The notes under the pieces are model-generated. The model worked only from the letters and a program-made list of their open reading frames with translations, did not search any database and was not told the DNA's origin. Positions 59,963 through 64,000 of a DNA stretch of 64,000 bases are shown one piece after another. Origin of the DNA: Chiua virens (taxonomy: Eukaryota > Basidiomycota > Agaricomycetes > Boletales > Boletaceae); the NCBI GenBank assembly GCA_019787685.1, contig JAHNUO010000013.1:806001-870000 (forward strand), written 5' to 3'. Made by a program: the position numbers and the translations under genes. Within the stretch, counting starts at the first letter, position 1. Every line of letters begins with the position of its first letter.

Positions 59963-61695
59963 TTACAATTCCTCACCTCTGCCCCGATCGGAGCCTTCGC
60001 TCGCACGCTTAGTAGCCGTTTCGTATCCTTCCTTTACAAACTCTTCAGCCTTTTCTCTCGCCTGATTCACCTTGTGTTCAGGCGAATGCCTACTCAGAAT
60101 CTGTCGCGCGTAGACAAATTGTTGATCAATATTTTACTAGCCGCATGAAACGTACCTCCAGAACGCGGGCAACCTTCTCCTCCGCAGCCTCCACGGAACT
60201 GTTCAATATCTCCTTGAGCTTCGCAAACATGTTCTCGGGCCTGCTGATGGCTTGCACCCAGCGGATGCGTGTCTCCTCTGCAGAAGTATCAGTACATAAA
60301 TATCCGAAAATACGTCGGATTTACGCAGTAACCCAGGTCTGTTCGTCGGAAGTGCATTTTCGCTAATATCCCTCTCACGTAAATAGGCACGCAGGCGGGC
60401 GTCTGGCCATACAAGATAAGAAGCTGCGTTTGCCGACGCATCAGGATGCCTACGAATCATAAGACACATCGAGTTAAGTAGGAAATCAGACGGATACTCA
60501 CTTGCGGTGTATCAGATCGACCAGGTCTCTGCGACTTTTAATTTCAGTGCCGCCTTCGAGGTGTCCATGTTCTGAAAGCCACCCGCGGATGTCAGAGTCA
60601 CTCCATGCTCCCCACATGCACTCTGAGATTGAGGTGTAGTGCTCCCTAATAAGGAGTGAGTATCAGATCGAGGATGTTGAGCAGGAATAGTGCCACTTAC
60701 TCGATCATCTTGACTAGCTCATTACGATGCTTCTGGTCGTCGTTCTTTAAGAAGTGATGGTCGACTAGCCAAGATTTCAATTCGGAATCAGACCATGTGT
60801 CCCAGACTTTATCCATGCAGCGATAATAGTACTTTCTCATCTCTCCGAGAAGGCTCGGACGAGACAGGGTCTCAGTGGATTTCAATAAATTGTGGGAGAT
60901 AAGCCATTCCCGCTGAAGTGCATTTCAGGGGCCGGCACAGTGATAAATCTTCGCACTCACCATGTACGAATCGCTCCAGCTCTCCCACACCGCAGTGGTC
61001 GCCTTGCGATAATAGTCATCGGCAAGCCTTGTCAATTCGTCCTTTGTATTGGCACTTTTGGCTTCGACGACGCCGTGATCTTCCAGCCAGGTCCTTAGAC
61101 GATTATCATCCCACGTGGAATGCAAGTAGTCCTTTGTGTTGTCGAACGCACGAGTGACCTCGTGGGTTGCCTGGGCTGCCGCGTTGCTGATGCATTGGGA
61201 AGCAGAGTGGACCGCGTCGGTGGCTCCAGCGTGGGCTGAGGAGGCCGACGCGGATGCAAGGGAGGAGTAATGCAAGGCTGCATCGGTGTATGCGCGGTAT
61301 TTGCTCTTGGCAAGAAGGGCGAGTTGTTCACGAGAACCGGAGGGAGCGATAACTCCCTGCTCGAGCAAGAAAGCCCTCAGTTTACTTTCGTCCCACTTGT
61401 CGAATGTATCATCCTTGATATGTTCAAAAGCACGCTGGGCCCGGTTGTACTGATCGAACGACCACTGACGACCTGATTCGATGTGGGATGTAAAAGTAGA
61501 GGGAAGACTCTGCCAGTTGGCATCGACAAGGTCGTGTAGGTGATGCTTGTCGAAGGAGGGGGGGACTTTGATGTTGTGTTCTTCAAGCCAGGTGCGTAGC
61601 TCCGCGTCGGACCACTTGGCGTAATCTGATTCGGGAGAAAACCAGCTGGAAGCGTGCACCAGGCTGGCGAGGAGAACGAGATAGAGTAGGTTCAT
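59963..61695 (-). CDS. ISH1: Ish1/Msc1-type repeat protein with signal peptide
   Basis: The start at 61695 gives a secretion signal (MNLLYLVLLASLVHASSWFS). At least six Ish1 motifs follow, each a ~45-residue SAP-like helix pair of the form W-[SD]-x-[AS]-x-L-[RK]-x-[WF]-L-x-x-[HQ]-x-[IV]. Examples are YAKWSDAELRTWLEEHNI, FDKWDESKLRAFLLEQGVIA, HSTWDDNRLRTWLEDHGVVE and DTWSDSELKSWLVDHHF. The C-terminal helix region ENMFAKLKEILNSSVEAAEE leads to a last exon ending SDRGRGEEL at 59963. Fission yeast Ish1 is a nuclear-envelope, stress-responsive protein, and yeast Msc1 is an ER/nuclear-envelope protein named for altered sister-chromatid recombination. It is divergent from FIG4 with ~119 bp between start codons. 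Confidence 0.88.
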
Positions 61696-61814
61696 GGTAG
61701 AGTGATTTAGAAAGAGTCGACGGACCAACTCCACTTTATATTGCTGATAGGAGCAATGACATCACAACGTACATTTCCAAATAAAGTAGTGTTGCTCTCT
61801 GGCAGGCGACCACG
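61696..61814. promoter_or_regulatory. Short bidirectional promoter ISH1/FIG4
   Basis: Only 119 bp separate two divergent start codons. A ctttatattg (TATA-like, - strand orientation for ISH1: caatataaag) lies at about 61735-61744. Both genes must use this interval plus their own leaders. Confidence 0.5.
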
Positions 61815-64000
61815 ATGTCAACGTTAACGTCGCAGGCTGCGGTATGCGCAGACATCCCTATCGTCTTCAACAAGTTCGTTCTCTACGAGAACAAATTGCG
61901 CTTCTACATCGTCGCATCCAACACATCCGATTCTCGCCACCGCATCATCAAAATTGATCGCACCTCCCAATTGGACCTCCAAGTCGTCGAGGATGACACT
62001 GACTACAGCGGCAAGCAGATGAGTGCCATGCTCAGGATGCTTGATGACGGCAACAAGGGTTCGGGTGGCATAGGAAAATCCAGAGTAATCTTTGGAATCG
62101 CCGGTAAGCGTTCTTCCCGCCCATGCTTGGTGTTGATCAAAAACGTGTCGGTGGCAGGTTTCGTCAAGTTTACCGCGGGTTGGTACATGATCGTGATATC
62201 CAAGCGTTCCGTTGTCGCCCTTCTTGGTGGTCATTACATTTATCATTGCGAGAGCACCGATATGTTGCCTGTTTGTGCCAGCCATAAGATAGAAAAGCCC
62301 GCAGAAGAACAGCGTCTCCTCAACATTTTCAAACAAGTTGACATGTCGAAGAACTTTTACTTCAGGTATTCGTTTCTGCGCAGACAACGACGTAGTGTTT
62401 AATGCTCCGACAGCCACTCGTATGACATTACTTCGACGCTTCAAAACAATCTTACAAAACCAGGTCGCTTCCGAAGCTCTTCTTGGCCGTTCAATGATCG
62501 TTGCGTCTGGAATTTTCATATGATGTCGCGCCCCTTCACGGATTTGGTCCCACGTGGGGTCCAGGCGTGGCTGATCCCGCTGATCCATGGTCACGTCGAT
62601 CAAGCCAGTGCGTGCTATTTATTCCGTCTTCATTATACTTGACATGTAGATTTATCTTTCGTTAGAGTTGAACGTCCTTGGTCGCGTCATTTTCGTCACC
62701 TTGATCGCTCGCCGGTCCCGTCACTATGCTGGCGCTAGGTACTTGACAAGAGGAGTCAACGAAGAGGTAATAGTGCTACTTTCTCTTATTTGTTACTCTT
62801 CTGCTGCTCATCGACCCCCAAGGGCAATGTCGCGAATGAAGTCGAGACTGAACAAATCGTCTCAGAGGCCTTGACGACACCGTTCTATTTTCCGTTCGAA
62901 CGCGGCCGCTCTCGTGGGCCAAGTCCTCGATACACAAGTTATGTCCAAGTACGTTGTAGTTTCTTGTATTTTCCTTCGCTCTCACAGAACCATTGCAGTA
63001 CCGAGGAAGCATCCCCATTTACTGGACACAAGACACTACCACAATGAGCCCTCGTCCTCCGATTGAAAGTTAGTCTAATGATTCATCACTGCTCTCCTTA
63101 TTTATAACATCACTCAGTCAATGTGATTGATCCGTTCTACGCTGCTGCCTCCCGCCACTTCAGTGATCTATTTGCGCGTTACGGTGCTCCAATCTTCGTT
63201 CTCAACCTTATCAAGAGGCGAGAACCTGTTCCCAGGGAGTCCAAGCTTTTGGATGAGTATACGCAGTGCGTAAATTACCTCAACCAATTTCTGCCGGATG
63301 GCAAGAAAATGGTTTATCGTGCGTGGGATATGTCGAGGGCATATAAAGAGTACGCTTGTCTGACATTAACGTATTACTGTTCATTTTTACTTCCTTATTC
63401 TATAGGAAGACGCAGGACGTCATCAGCTACTTGGAAGACATGGCGGAAGAATCAATCCAGATGACGGGCTTTTTCCACACCGGAGCAGAACCGTTTTCTC
63501 ATTCTTTGTCAGGTATATCGTAAGCAACTCTTGCATACCACTCGTCTTTCAGCATCTATTCAACCTTCTATAGGGACAACGATATGTCGTCCTGGAGAAG
63601 TGACATCCTTTTGCAAAACGGAATGTGCCGTACCAACTGTGTGGATTGTCTGGACCGTACGAATGCCGCTCAATTTGTATTCGGCAAGCGAGCTTTTGGT
63701 CATCAACTATATGCACTTGGAGTGGTGGCAAACCCCAACTTGTCGTTCGATTCCGACGCTGTCAACATGTTGACAGAGATGTACCATGATCACGGTGATA
63801 GTGCGCATGTCGCCATAAGGGTCTCTTCGCCTTCAACTTACCTTTTCCACAGCTATTGCTCTTCAGTATACTGGAAGTGCACTTGTCAATCGGGTCGAGA
63901 CTTATCGACGTATGCCCCACTGGAACAGTCACTCTCGTGACATCATCGAGAACATTCGGCGATTTTATACCAATTCTCTACTAGGTTTGTTGCGCGCATT
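61815..64000 (+). CDS. FIG4: Polyphosphoinositide phosphatase FIG4 (SAC domain), 3' end outside window
   Basis: The start at 61815 gives [20 protein letters not shown]. The SAC N-lobe has [60 protein letters not shown] and [18 protein letters not shown]. The core has [40 protein letters not shown] and [20 protein letters not shown]. The catalytic P-loop is [16 protein letters not shown] (CX5R[TS]). FIG4 removes the 5-phosphate of PI(3,5)P2 and also scaffolds the PIKfyve/Fab1-Vac14 complex on the vacuole or late endosome. At least eight exons are visible. The gene runs off the right edge after [20 protein letters not shown]. All catalytic residues are intact. Confidence 0.95.

Noticed and set aside
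61824..62603. 259-codon - strand frame
   Set aside because: Antisense to FIG4, whose SAC-domain residues are clear on the + strand.

Overview
This is nuclear DNA of a filamentous fungus, almost certainly a basidiomycete (Agaricomycetes-like). Genes are dense (about one per 2.3 kb), sit on both strands, and are cut by many 45-70 bp GT-AG introns. They encode eukaryotic housekeeping proteins. There is no phage, CRISPR array, operon or secondary-metabolite cluster. All coordinates ignore introns: each CDS entry spans the first to the last coding base that I could place.

Layout. 1-0.64 kb: broken copy of part of UTP10 joined to a fragment of a P-loop GTPase. 1.5-3.5 kb (-): the full GTPase with a disordered, tandem-repeat tail. 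4.6-12.6 kb (-): UTP10, a large U3 snoRNP HEAT-repeat protein. 12.9-16.6 kb (+): SRPBCC-fold protein, a short basidiomycete-type orphan, a possible four-exon micro-gene, and a GFA/CENP-V-type zinc protein. 17.1-18.1 kb (-): small membrane protein. 18.6-23.6 kb (-): Unc13/Ync13-like MUN-C2 protein. 23.75-24.95 kb: a second, scrambled UTP10 fragment. 25.2-26.4 kb (-): unrecognised membrane protein. 26.6-29.6 kb (-): LHS1-type ER Hsp70 with an HDEL end. 30.0-34.6 kb: two HRI1 paralogues flanking GAPDH. 34.7-35.3 kb (-): ARPC5. 35.4-37.7 kb (+): PPR-type protein. 37.9-40.5 kb (+): PAN3. 40.7-44.0 kb (+): peroxisomal-type Lon protease ending in SRL. 44.5-47.8 kb (-): importin beta. 48.1-48.7 kb (+): LSM7. 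49.0-52.1 kb (-): Cid1-family nucleotidyltransferase. 52.5-53.1 kb (-): cofilin. 53.2-54.2 kb (+): TFIIE beta. 54.3-55.8 kb (-): mitochondrial enoyl thioester reductase. 56.2-58.0 kb (-): repeat-built coiled coil. 58.2-59.7 kb (-): malate dehydrogenase. 60.0-61.7 kb (-): Ish1/Msc1-repeat protein. 61.8 kb to the end (+): FIG4 phosphoinositide phosphatase, cut off by the window edge.

The genes do not form one pathway. Several pairs share short divergent intergenic regions (ARPC5/PPR, KAP95/LSM7, COF1/TFIIE-beta, ISH1/FIG4). The unusual parts are: repeated DNA-level copying and shuffling of UTP10 pieces; the inverted HRI1 pair around GAPDH, with one copy apparently broken; three apparent one-base reading-frame breaks (UTP10, the 13.75 kb orphan, HRI1-b) that may be assembly indels or real decay; a 5-nt microexon in GAPDH; and two tiny candidate genes whose splice phases are fully consistent.
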